DNA of 8,647 nt from positions 1-8,647 of the forward strand of contig CAMZAI010000118.1 in the NCBI GenBank assembly GCA_947304065.1, in the 5' to 3' direction. Each line of letters begins with the position of its first letter. Position 1 is the first letter of the stretch. Source of the stretch: an uncultured Clostridia bacterium. GTDB taxonomy: Bacteria > Bacillota > Clostridia > Lachnospirales > Lachnospiraceae. The notes under the pieces are model-generated. The model was not told where the DNA came from. It searched no databases and saw only the letters and a list, made by a program, of their open reading frames with translations. A program made the translations under genes and the position numbers. Below are positions 1-6,441 of this stretch, piece after piece.

Positions 1-50
1 TCATTCCTGTTGGTATCGATAATATAGATATCGAAATTGAAACGTATTGA
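1..50 (+). CDS. C-terminal end of a cut-off upstream gene (unidentified)
   Basis: From base 3 an open frame gives the 15 residues IPVGIDNIDIEIETY and then TGA at 48-50. The other two forward frames hit stops by base 27. The reductase start codon follows 31 bases later with a good ribosome site and no convincing promoter in between, which is the spacing expected inside an operon. I therefore infer that this is the tail of a gene co-transcribed with the reductase. The fragment is too short to identify, and with only 15 codons the open frame could be chance. Confidence 0.4.
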   Translation, partial: IPVGIDNIDIEIETY

Positions 51-66
51 CCACATATTCAGATAC

Positions 67-72
67 AGGAGG
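67..72 (+). promoter_or_regulatory. Ribosome binding site of the reductase gene
   Basis: AGGAGG with a 9-base gap to ATG 82. It decides the start against the earlier in-frame TTG at 37. Confidence 0.85.
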
Positions 73-81
73 AATCATATC

Positions 82-837
82 ATGGCAAAGACAGCTATCA
101 TCACAGGCGGATCAAGAGGAATCGGCGAGGCTATGGCTCTTAAGCTCGGCGAGCTCGGCTACAACGTAGTTATCAATTACAGAAGCGAGTCTTCCAAGGC
201 TCTTTCGGACAATCTTGCGGCAAAGATCAGCAAGGAGTACGGCGTTGAGACGCTCGTTGTAAGAGCTGATGTAAGCAAATACGAGGATTGCGAGAACCTT
301 GTCAAGGCAGCCGTTGACAAGTTCGGCGAGAACATCGACGTACTCGTAAACAACGCAGGCATCACCAACAACTGCAACTGGATCGACATCAAGAGAGAGC
401 AGTATGAGAACGTTATCAACACCAACCTCATGAGCTTCCTTCACATGACCCACCTTGTACTTCCTCACATGATAAATCATTCGAGCAAGGAAAATCAGTG
501 CTGCATCGTTAACACCTCTTCCGTAGGCGGACTTACAGGCGTTATCAATCAGGCTGACTACTGCGCATCGAAGTCCGGTATCATCGGACTTACCAGAGCG
601 CTTGCTCTTGAGTTCGCAGGACGCGGCGTTCGCGTTAACGCTATCGCACCCGGCATGATCATGACAGATATGCTCCGCGGCGTTAACCAGGATGAGCTCA
701 ACGCACTTGCGGGCACCATTCCCGAGGGCTTCATCGGCGATGTTTCCGATATCGCAGGCGCACTCGGATATCTTCTGACCGCTCCTTACATGACCGGTCA
801 GGTTGTTTCGCCCAACGGCGGATTTGTTCTTCAATAA
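82..837 (+). CDS. Short-chain dehydrogenase/reductase, FabG-like
   Basis: A 251-residue classical SDR, the usual family length, reducing a keto group (or oxidising an alcohol) with NAD(P)H in the cytoplasm. The Rossmann nucleotide motif GGSRGIG is at residues 9-15 and NNAG at 90-93. The catalytic set is complete: Asn115, Ser147, and Tyr160 with Lys164 in YCASK. The C-terminal MTGQVVSPNGG segment is typical of 3-oxoacyl-ACP reductases and related sugar or acyl dehydrogenases. Arg12 and Arg34 hint at NADPH, but this is not decisive. ATG 82 is chosen because AGGAGG at 67-72 sits 9 bases upstream; a TTG 45 bases earlier has no such site. A short insertion (about residues 132-139) precedes the catalytic strand. 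All five proline codons are CCC or CCT, as in the aminotransferase and glutamate dehydrogenase. The gene has its own terminator, so it is not part of the tetR operon. Family call is sure; the substrate (acyl-ACP, acyl-CoA, sugar or polyol) is not. Confidence 0.93.
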   Translation: MAKTAIITGGSRGIGEAMALKLGELGYNVVINYRSESSKALSDNLAAKISKEYGVETLVVRADVSKYEDCENLVKAAVDKFGENIDVLVNNAGITNNCNWIDIKREQYENVINTNLMSFLHMTHLVLPHMINHSSKENQCCIVNTSSVGGLTGVINQADYCASKSGIIGLTRALALEFAGRGVRVNAIAPGMIMTDMLRGVNQDELNALAGTIPEGFIGDVSDIAGALGYLLTAPYMTGQVVSPNGGFVLQ

Positions 838-867
838 GCTATTCACGATACCAGTTCTTTCATTCCT

Positions 868-904
868 GGGCTGCCGGATGCTTTATGCGTCCGGCAGCTC
901 TTTG
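868..904 (+). terminator. Rho-independent terminator after the reductase gene
   Basis: GCTGCCGGA (870-878) pairs perfectly with TCCGGCAGC (890-898). The stem extends inward by TGC/GCG with one G-T pair and outward by GG/TC with one G-T pair, leaving a TTTAT loop. A short U-rich tail (TCTTT) follows. It separates the reductase from the tetR promoter that begins five bases further on. Confidence 0.85.
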
Positions 905-908
905 CATA

Positions 909-937
909 TTGACAATAAAACAGTTTTGGGTGATAAT
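909..937 (+). promoter_or_regulatory. Sigma-70 type promoter of the tetR operon
   Basis: A perfect -35 TTGACA (909-914) and a -10 GATAAT (932-937, five of six consensus bases) are separated by exactly 17 bases. The start of transcription should be near 944, immediately before the palindrome at 948-965. It lies directly after the reductase terminator and is the only strong promoter seen before the five-gene operon. Confidence 0.8.
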
Positions 938-947
938 GAAATCGGTA

Positions 948-965
948 CGTGAATGAAGATTCACG
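948..965. promoter_or_regulatory. Palindrome at the transcription start, candidate TetR operator
   Basis: CGTGAAT (948-954) and ATTCACG (959-965) are perfect inverted 7-base arms around GAAG. The site begins about 10 bases after the -10 box and lies before the tetR start codon, where a bound TetR dimer would block transcription. TetR-family proteins commonly bind short palindromes of this size in their own promoters. In RNA it could also form a small hairpin. Assignment to this regulator is inferred from position only. Confidence 0.5.
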
Positions 966-999
966 AGATGGTGCCGCAACGAGACAGGATACGGTGTGT

Positions 1000-1626
1000 A
1001 TGTATAAAAAACTTGATGACACTTCATTAACCAGGCTTCTTGAGGCCGGGATCGACGAATTCGCGGAGCACGGACTGGATAAAACGGTCATGTCCTCGAT
1101 CGCGAACCGCGCGGGCATGAGCGTCGGCGTGATCTATAAGTATTTTGAGGATAAGGACGCTTTTTTCCTTGCGTGTGTGGATTATTCGCTCGAGCTTCTG
1201 CAGCAGACGATGGAGTCCGTTATCCTGAATGAGAACGATCTTCGGAAGTGTTTGAAGGATCTGGTCGCAGACCTTATCTCGGCTGCAGGAGAGCACCGGA
1301 ATTATTACCGCATGTATCACGAGATCACATCGGGCAGCTGCGGCAAGTACGCCGCGGAGCTGGCTGCGAAGATCGAGAGCATAAGCGCGAAGGTCTACAC
1401 GGAACTGCTCGGTAAGGCTGAAGCACAGGGCCGCATAGCGATCAAGGGGGATCCGAGGCTCTTTGCGTTTTTCTTCGATAATCTGCTGATGATGCTGCAG
1501 TTCTCGTTCAGCTGTGATTATTATTACGAGCGCATGAAGATCTATTGCGGCGAGGAGAACGCCGCGGATCCGCAGGCCGTTGGGGAGGCTTTTGTGGATT
1601 TCATGGGCACGGCGCTCGGACTTTAA
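1000..1626 (+). CDS. TetR/AcrR-family transcriptional regulator
   Basis: A 208-residue protein, typical for the family. The N-terminal DNA-binding domain spans about residues 8-56, with the helix-turn-helix from about Met31 to Phe49 (SSIANRAGMSVGVIYKYF) and the family hallmark of a conserved aromatic stretch and DKD just after it. Residues from about 60 to the end form the variable, mostly helical ligand-binding and dimer domain, which does not reveal the ligand. The start at ATG 1000 is preferred: AGGA (986-989) is 10 bases upstream, whereas an in-frame GTG at 949 lies inside the palindrome, a few bases after the predicted transcription start and without a ribosome site. It is the first gene of the operon and very likely represses it (and itself) until a pathway metabolite binds. 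Its two proline codons are both CCG. Confidence 0.93.
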   Translation: MYKKLDDTSLTRLLEAGIDEFAEHGLDKTVMSSIANRAGMSVGVIYKYFEDKDAFFLACVDYSLELLQQTMESVILNENDLRKCLKDLVADLISAAGEHRNYYRMYHEITSGSCGKYAAELAAKIESISAKVYTELLGKAEAQGRIAIKGDPRLFAFFFDNLLMMLQFSFSCDYYYERMKIYCGEENAADPQAVGEAFVDFMGTALGL

Positions 1627-1643
1627 GACATATCCGGAAGGTA

Positions 1644-1659
1644 TCGGGCTCAGGCCCGA
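1644..1659 (+). other. GC-rich hairpin between tetR and the kinase gene
   Basis: TCGGGC (1644-1649) and GCCCGA (1654-1659) form a perfect 6-pair stem with a TCAG loop. No T-run follows, so it is not a standard terminator. It ends 10 bases before the GGGGG ribosome site of the kinase and could affect mRNA stability or limit read-through from the regulator gene. The role is unknown. Confidence 0.45.
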
Positions 1660-1680
1660 CATGATATATGGGGGTTGCTT

Positions 1681-3273
1681 ATGAATTACATCTTGTCCTA
1701 TGACGTAGGAACGACGGGCGTAAAGTCATGTCTGTTCGGAATCGAAGGATCGCTCATTCCTGTCGGAGGCGAATACTGCACCTATAAGCTCTACATTCTT
1801 GAGAACGGCGGAGCGGAGCAGGACGCCGACGAATGGTGGGACGCGATCAGGACCACGACCGGAAGACTTCTGGAGAAGACCGGAGTGGATCCGGCCGATA
1901 TCATCGGTATCTCATTCTGTTCGCAGATGCAGGGACTGGTGCTTGTGGACCGCGAAGGCAAAGCGCTTCGCAGGCCGATGAGCTATATGGACCAGCGCGC
2001 GGGCGACGTGATGAGGGAAACCGAGACCTTCGGCATTTCCGTAGCGGGCGTGAACATCCGCATGCTGCTTAAGAGCCTGAGGCTTACCACGGCTGCGTCC
2101 ACGAGCGTCAAGGACCCTCTATGGAAGTATAAATGGGTTCAGAAGTATGAGCCCGGGATCTTTGAAAAAGTCTATAAATGGCTTGATGTCAAAGAATACT
2201 TTATCTGCCGCATGACGGGAGAATGCGTTATGACTCCCGATTCAGCATATTCCACTTTTCTTTATGACAGCCGCAAGGGCAAAGAGGGCTTCAGCAAAGA
2301 ACTCTGCAAAATGTACGGCGTGAATTACGATCATCTGCCGAGGATCGTAGGGTGCTCGGAGGTTGCCGGAAGACTGCTTCCGAAGGCTGCCGAGGAGCTC
2401 GGTCTCATGTCGGGGACCCCGGTCTACGGCGGAGGCGGCGACGCGACGCTCATAGGCGTGGGCGCGGGTGCCACGAAGCTCGGAGACACTCATGTTTACT
2501 GGGGAACTTCCGGATGGGTAGGAACCGTGATCGACAAGCAGGTCGTCGATATCAACGCGATGATCGCGGGTATCGTGGGCGCGCAGGCGGACAGCTACAA
2601 CTACTTTGCCGAGATGGAGACCGCAGGCAAATGCTTTGAGTGGGTCAAGGACCATCTGGTCATGGACGAGATCAACATATATCTCAAAAAAGTGGATGTC
2701 GCGGAATCTGTCGAGACCGAATACGTAAGCCTTTACGACTATATGTCGTCGGAGATCGCGAAGGTGCCCGCGGGCAGCGAGGGCGTGATATTTACGCCGT
2801 GGCTGCACGGAAACCGCTGTCCTTTCGAAGATCCCGCGGCCGGCGGAATGTTCTTCAACATCCGTCTCGAGACAGGCAAGAGAGTAATGCTCAGATCCGT
2901 GCTCGAAGGCATCTGCTATCATCTCAGATGGATGCTCGAGTGCGAAGACAGGAAGATAAAGACTTCCGACACGATACGCTTTGTCGGCGGAGGAGCGATC
3001 TCGAAGGTGACCTGTAAGATGCTTGCGGATATCACCGGCAGGACGATCGAGACCGTTGAGATGAGCAAGGACGTCGGCGCGGTCGGCGCGGCGCTCTTGG
3101 TGGCGGTCGGACAGGGAAGGATCCCGGGCCTTAACGAGGCGGACAAGCTGATAAAGGTCGATGCGGTATACAAGCCGGATCCGGCCAACAAAGAGGTTTA
3201 CGACAGGAATTACAGGGTGTTTAAGAGACTCTATGAGTCTAACAAAAAGAACTTCCGTGATCTGAACGGATGA
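1681..3273 (+). CDS. FGGY-family carbohydrate kinase (xylulokinase-like)
   Basis: A 530-residue sugar kinase, usual length for the FGGY family, transferring phosphate from ATP to a sugar, ketose or polyol in the cytoplasm. The N-terminal actin-like fold opens with SYDVGTTG; Asp8 is the conserved phosphate-loop aspartate. The family segment KDPLWKYKW (144-152) runs to about residue 197. The second aspartate, expected to be the catalytic base, is Asp254 in GGGGD. The C-terminal domain shows FTPWLHGNRCPFEDP (371-385) with the following helix RSVLEG, and the adenine-binding loop FVGGGAISK (434-442) and DVGAVGAALL. All key residues are present, so it should be active. ATG 1681 is used, with GGGGG at 1670-1674 and a 6-base gap; a TTG at 1675 would touch that site. 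The nearest familiar relatives are xylulokinases, but FGGY substrates cannot be read from sequence by eye. Pairing with the downstream aldolase suggests a ketose or polyol. Confidence 0.93.
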   Translation: MNYILSYDVGTTGVKSCLFGIEGSLIPVGGEYCTYKLYILENGGAEQDADEWWDAIRTTTGRLLEKTGVDPADIIGISFCSQMQGLVLVDREGKALRRPMSYMDQRAGDVMRETETFGISVAGVNIRMLLKSLRLTTAASTSVKDPLWKYKWVQKYEPGIFEKVYKWLDVKEYFICRMTGECVMTPDSAYSTFLYDSRKGKEGFSKELCKMYGVNYDHLPRIVGCSEVAGRLLPKAAEELGLMSGTPVYGGGGDATLIGVGAGATKLGDTHVYWGTSGWVGTVIDKQVVDINAMIAGIVGAQADSYNYFAEMETAGKCFEWVKDHLVMDEINIYLKKVDVAESVETEYVSLYDYMSSEIAKVPAGSEGVIFTPWLHGNRCPFEDPAAGGMFFNIRLETGKRVMLRSVLEGICYHLRWMLECEDRKIKTSDTIRFVGGGAISKVTCKMLADITGRTIETVEMSKDVGAVGAALLVAVGQGRIPGLNEADKLIKVDAVYKPDPANKEVYDRNYRVFKRLYESNKKNFRDLNG

Positions 3274-3304
3274 ATCGATCGATTTGTATGGAATGGAGAA
3301 CAGT

Positions 3305-4306
3305 ATGGAAGAAAAAGAATTGAGAGCGCAGGTGGTAGCTACAGGTATCGAGCTGCTGCGCGATGCGCTGGTTGCGAGAACCTGGGGCAATATCAGTGCG
3401 AGAGTCGATGGGGATAAGTTCCTCATTACGCCCAGCGGACTGGATTATGTAAGGACAAAGGAAGACGATCTGGTGCTGTACGATGCGAAGACCGGAGAGT
3501 GGGAAGGACGCCGCAAGCCTTCGAGCGAGAAGGGCATTCACGCGGCCGCTTATGAGATATTTCCCGAGGTGGGATTCGTGATCCACACTCATCAGGTGTA
3601 TGCTTCGGCGATCGGCGTAGCGGGTTTTGAAAACCTCGACATCAAAGAAGAAGAGCGCAAGCAGCTCGGCGGTCTGGCCAGAGCCGCTTACGGACTTCCC
3701 GGAACGAAGAAGCTTAAGGAAGCGGTACGCAAGGCACTCGAAGCCGGCAACCACACGATCCTCATGCAGAACCACGGAGCACTGATCGCGGCCACTACCA
3801 AGGAAAAGGCCTATGCGAACGCGCTTCTGCTCGAGCAGATCTGCAAGAGGAGCGTAAAGCTCGCGCAGGAAGAGGGCAAAGAGTCCGGAACCGCGGATTA
3901 TGCGATGGACGGCCTGATGGCACGGATCAAAAAGGAATTCCCGCTGGCGGAGTTTGTATGCACCGATGCTATCCGGGCCAGATCCTGCAGGGACTGCCAG
4001 CTGATCGCCCAGCTCGACGATATGGCTCAGATGATCGGGCGCCGGGTAAATGTGGTCGAGAGAAATTACGACGCGGTCGCGAAGGAGCTTAAAAAGCGCA
4101 ATGCGGTGTTTGTTAAGGGCTGCGGCGCCATCGTCTGCGGAATGGACGCGGATGACACTGACGCGCTGAAGATACTGCTCGACAAAGCCGCGGTCACCGA
4201 TCTGAACACGCTCGCGCTCGGAAGCAGCGCAAGGCTCGGAGTGTTTGACTGCGCGCTGATGCGCTTCGTATATACGAAAAAGTATTCAAAAAAGAAAAAC
4301 GCATAA
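3305..4306 (+). CDS. Class II aldolase/epimerase family protein with extra C-terminal domain
   Basis: A 333-residue protein whose first ~190 residues match the zinc aldolase/epimerase fold of fuculose-1-phosphate aldolase, ribulose-phosphate 4-epimerase and adducin heads. Visible are WGNISAR (27-33), ITPSGLDY (41-48), PSSE with Glu75 in the catalytic position of fuculose aldolase, the zinc histidines His94 and His96 (IHTH) and the third zinc histidine His157 (QNHGAL). The set is complete, so retro-aldol cleavage or epimerisation of a sugar phosphate, with a divalent metal, is likely. Family enzymes are usually 210-230 residues; the additional ~120 residues resemble a degenerate partial copy of the same fold (GCGAIVCG at 272-279 against NHGALIAA at 156-163), without histidines. 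ATG 3305 is chosen for GGAGA at 3295-3299; an upstream TTG and ATG 3293 lack a site. It lies 31 bases after the kinase gene, which probably makes its phosphorylated substrate. Confidence 0.9.
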   Translation: MEEKELRAQVVATGIELLRDALVARTWGNISARVDGDKFLITPSGLDYVRTKEDDLVLYDAKTGEWEGRRKPSSEKGIHAAAYEIFPEVGFVIHTHQVYASAIGVAGFENLDIKEEERKQLGGLARAAYGLPGTKKLKEAVRKALEAGNHTILMQNHGALIAATTKEKAYANALLLEQICKRSVKLAQEEGKESGTADYAMDGLMARIKKEFPLAEFVCTDAIRARSCRDCQLIAQLDDMAQMIGRRVNVVERNYDAVAKELKKRNAVFVKGCGAIVCGMDADDTDALKILLDKAAVTDLNTLALGSSARLGVFDCALMRFVYTKKYSKKKNA

Positions 4307-4321
4307 AGAGAGGGGCTGCTT

Positions 4322-4780
4322 ATGGGGAATGATGAAATGACGGAGATCAAAGCGGACAATCGGAAAAAGGAGTTTATCAGGACGCTGAAATTCATCGGAT
4401 TTTCGATATCGGCGGGCGTGATAGAGGCCGGAACCTTCGCTCTGCTGACGGAATTTACGGGGATGCCGTACTGGCCGAGATACCTTATCGCGCTGGTGCT
4501 TTCGGTGGTATGGAACTTTACGCTGAACAGGAAGTTCACCTTCCAGAGCGCCGGAAATATCCCGAAGGCCATGGCTCTGGTGGCGCTGTTCTATGCGGTA
4601 TTTACGCCGGCCACCACGCTTCTGGGCGATTATCTTGCGGATACAAGGATGTGGAACGATTACCTTGTGACCGGAATAAATATGGTATTGAACCTGAGTC
4701 TGGAATACCTCTATGACAGGTTCATAGTTTTCAGGAAAACGATTGACACAAACATAAAGGAGGAGAAGAACAATGAATAA
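4322..4780 (+). CDS. GtrA-family integral membrane protein
   Basis: A 152-residue protein with a charged N-terminus (about 1-20), four predicted membrane helices (roughly 22-44, 52-68, 82-102 and 112-132) and a charged tail. Two family signatures are present: NFTLNRKFTF (65-74) after helix 2 and YDRFIVF (131-137) at the end. GtrA relatives act in the cytoplasmic membrane and are linked to handling of lipid-linked sugars in O-antigen, teichoic-acid or arabinogalactan decoration, although many have no known role. It starts 15 bases after the aldolase gene (AGGGG at 4311-4315, 6-base gap) and overlaps the aminotransferase by 8 bases, so it is firmly in the operon. Its four proline codons are all CCG, unlike the next gene. 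No glycosyltransferase is seen next to it, which is unusual for the family. Family call is good; role unknown. Confidence 0.85.
   Translation: MGNDEMTEIKADNRKKEFIRTLKFIGFSISAGVIEAGTFALLTEFTGMPYWPRYLIALVLSVVWNFTLNRKFTFQSAGNIPKAMALVALFYAVFTPATTLLGDYLADTRMWNDYLVTGINMVLNLSLEYLYDRFIVFRKTIDTNIKEEKNNE
4757..4763 (+). promoter_or_regulatory. Strong ribosome site inside the end of the GtrA gene
   Basis: AAGGAGG lies in the last codons of the GtrA gene, 9 bases before ATG 4773. It is the strongest ribosome site of the operon and fixes the aminotransferase start, which overlaps the GtrA stop codon (4778-4780) and allows translational coupling. Confidence 0.85.
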
Positions 4781-6269
4781 TTGCGCGATCAGCAGATGGG
4801 ACGACCCCAAGGAGATCAACGAGAGACTGAAGAACCTTACTTCCCAGCCTATCTGGGAGGTTGACGACGAGTATTACAAGGACACGATCCTTAAGTATTA
4901 CGATGAGAAATGCAAGGAAAGCCGCGCGGTATTCGAGGAATCGCAGAAGTACATCCCCGGCGGAGTACAGCACAACCTCGCGTTCAACAAGCCCTTCCCT
5001 ATGTGCATGTCAAAGGCGAACGGCGCATATCTCTACGACAAGGACGGCAATAAATATATTGACTTCCTGCAGGCAGGCGGCCCCACGATCCTGGGCAGCA
5101 ACTATGACGCCATCCGCGAGAAGGTTATCGAGCTTCTTAACGACTGCGGTCCCGTAACCGGACTTCTGCATGAGTCCGAGATGCTGATCGCACGCGAGAT
5201 CAATAAGCATATGCCCAATGTCGAGATGTTCAGAATGCTCGGCTCGGGAACCGAATCGGTTATGGCATCGCTCCGTATCGCACGCATCGCTACGGGCAAG
5301 AAGCGCATCATCAAGATCGGCGGTGCTTACCACGGCTGGTCGGACCAGATGGTTTACGGCCTGAAGATCCCCGGAAGCCGCAACCTGCTTGAGTCTCACG
5401 GAATCCCCGGCAGCTGCTTCGGAAAGACCGACGAGGTACGTCCGAACGACCTCGACATGCTCGAGAGAATGCTCAAGGTTAACCGTTTCAAGGGCGGCAC
5501 AGCGGCCGTTCTCCTCGAGCCCGTAGGCCCCGAGAGCGGAACCAGACCTGTTGCGCATGACTACAACAAGGGCGTTCGTGAGCTCTGCGACAAATACGGT
5601 GCGCTGCTCATCTTTGACGAGGTAGTAACAGGCTTCAGAGTAGCTCTTTCGGGCGCTCAGGGATACTTCGACGTTGTTCCGGATCTGACCATTTTCGGAA
5701 AGATCGTTGCGGGCGGATATCCCGCTGCGGGCGGCGTAGGCGGAAAGAAGGAGTACGCGCAGCTTATGGCGGCCGGACTTGCTACCGGCAAGCACAGAGC
5801 GTATGTCGGCGGAACTCTTTCGGCGAATCCTCTTTCGTGCATCGCGGGCTACACCGCGATCAAAGAGATCGAGCGCACCAACGCCTGCGAAGTTGCTGGA
5901 CGCATGGGCGACAGGCTCTGCGACGGCCTGAAGGCCCTTATCGACAAATACGGCCTTCCTTTTGTTGCTTACAATCAGGGTTCGATCGTTCATTTAGAGT
6001 GCACCGGCGCCATGAGCTTCGATTTCTCCTCGATGTCGTTTGTTAAATCGGCGCTGGGCCTCTTAAAGCACAAGGACATGATGTACGAGCGCAAGAACTC
6101 TATGGAGCGCATGGGCGCAGCGTATATGGCCAACGGTATCGTGACATTAGCCGGAAGCCGTCTGTACACTTCACTTGCGGATACGCCCGAGATCATCGAT
6201 GAGGCGCTCGAAAGATTCGAGGAAGTATTCAAGCATGTTAAAAAGACAGATAAAGGTTTATTGAAATAA
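4773..6269 (+). CDS. Class III aminotransferase, glutamate-1-semialdehyde aminomutase-like
   Basis: A 498-residue pyridoxal-phosphate enzyme that should exchange an amino group with a ketone or aldehyde. PLP features are complete: phosphate loop GSGTES (157-162), ring-stacking YHG (186-188), Asp282 in FDEVVTGFR, and the Schiff-base lysine Lys310 in FGKIVAGGYPAAG; GGTLSANPL (346-354) is the usual dimer-partner phosphate segment. IPGGVQ (61-66) and the ordering are those of the glutamate-1-semialdehyde aminomutase branch. That enzyme has about 430 residues; this one has roughly 40 extra N-terminal residues and additional length between about 412 and 450. No heme-synthesis genes are nearby, so I do not call it hemL. 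More likely it is a transaminase on a carbonyl intermediate of the operon's pathway, with glutamate supplied via the neighbouring dehydrogenase. It has the operon's strongest ribosome site and proline codons 12 CCC, 5 CCT, 2 CCG, suggesting high expression. Substrate unknown. Confidence 0.92.
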   Translation: MNNCAISRWDDPKEINERLKNLTSQPIWEVDDEYYKDTILKYYDEKCKESRAVFEESQKYIPGGVQHNLAFNKPFPMCMSKANGAYLYDKDGNKYIDFLQAGGPTILGSNYDAIREKVIELLNDCGPVTGLLHESEMLIAREINKHMPNVEMFRMLGSGTESVMASLRIARIATGKKRIIKIGGAYHGWSDQMVYGLKIPGSRNLLESHGIPGSCFGKTDEVRPNDLDMLERMLKVNRFKGGTAAVLLEPVGPESGTRPVAHDYNKGVRELCDKYGALLIFDEVVTGFRVALSGAQGYFDVVPDLTIFGKIVAGGYPAAGGVGGKKEYAQLMAAGLATGKHRAYVGGTLSANPLSCIAGYTAIKEIERTNACEVAGRMGDRLCDGLKALIDKYGLPFVAYNQGSIVHLECTGAMSFDFSSMSFVKSALGLLKHKDMMYERKNSMERMGAAYMANGIVTLAGSRLYTSLADTPEIIDEALERFEEVFKHVKKTDKGLLK

Positions 6270-6300
6270 TATGCATATAATGGGGTTTATGCATAATTAT
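6266..6300 (+). other. AT-rich hairpin across the aminotransferase stop codon
   Basis: ATGCATA (6271-6277) pairs with TATGCAT (6288-6294), and ATAAT (6266-6270) with ATTAT (6296-6300), leaving a single bulged A at 6295. This gives 12 pairs around a 10-base loop. It begins inside the last sense codon and covers the TAA at 6267-6269. There is no T-run after it and it is poor in G-C pairs, so it would be a weak terminator at best; it may protect the mRNA 3' end. Confidence 0.45.
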
Positions 6301-6341
6301 TCTGTGCAAATTTCACATAATATTTTTGGAAAATATCAAAG

Positions 6342-6371
6342 TTATTGTTGATTTTTCATAGAAAGTATGAT
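6342..6371 (+). promoter_or_regulatory. Possible promoter of the glutamate dehydrogenase gene
   Basis: The 172-base gap before the dehydrogenase is strikingly AT-rich. The best -10 candidate is TATGAT (6366-6371, five of six). The -35 is poor: TTGTTG at 6345-6350 with a 15-base spacer or TTATTG at 6342-6347 with 18. Several other A/T-rich hexamers are nearby, so the exact site is uncertain. The following leader contains a small GC hairpin (CGGG 6409-6412 with CCCG 6417-6420). Confidence 0.35.
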
Positions 6372-6441
6372 AAAAATAATTTAGATATACAAAAATATTT
6401 TGGCGACACGGGGCCTCCCGGCTTGTGCTGCAGGAGAAAGG

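Noticed and set aside
47..52. TTGACC as a possible -35 for the reductase gene
   Set aside because: A -10 at the right distance would fall on the AGGAGG ribosome site, so no workable promoter results.
841..847. ATTCACG, a copy of one arm of the tetR palindrome
   Set aside because: A single 7-base match; about one such match is expected by chance in this window on both strands, and its partner arm is missing.
949..999. Earlier GTG start for the tetR gene, adding 17 residues
   Set aside because: The GTG is inside the palindrome, only about 5 bases after the predicted transcription start, with no ribosome site; the added residues do not look like a TetR N-terminus.
2242..3426. 394-codon open frame on the minus strand
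   Set aside because: It is the reverse shadow of the kinase gene, whose motifs are complete on the + strand; it crosses into the aldolase gene and shows no domain.
3305..4306. Naming the aldolase araD or fucA
   Set aside because: All zinc ligands fit the family, but the length and C-terminal domain differ and the substrate cannot be read by eye.
5010..5993. 327-codon open frame on the minus strand
   Set aside because: It lies fully inside the aminotransferase gene, has low-complexity basic composition and no recognisable motif.
4773..6269. Naming the aminotransferase hemL
   Set aside because: Longer than heme-pathway enzymes, in a sugar-type operon, and without heme genes nearby.
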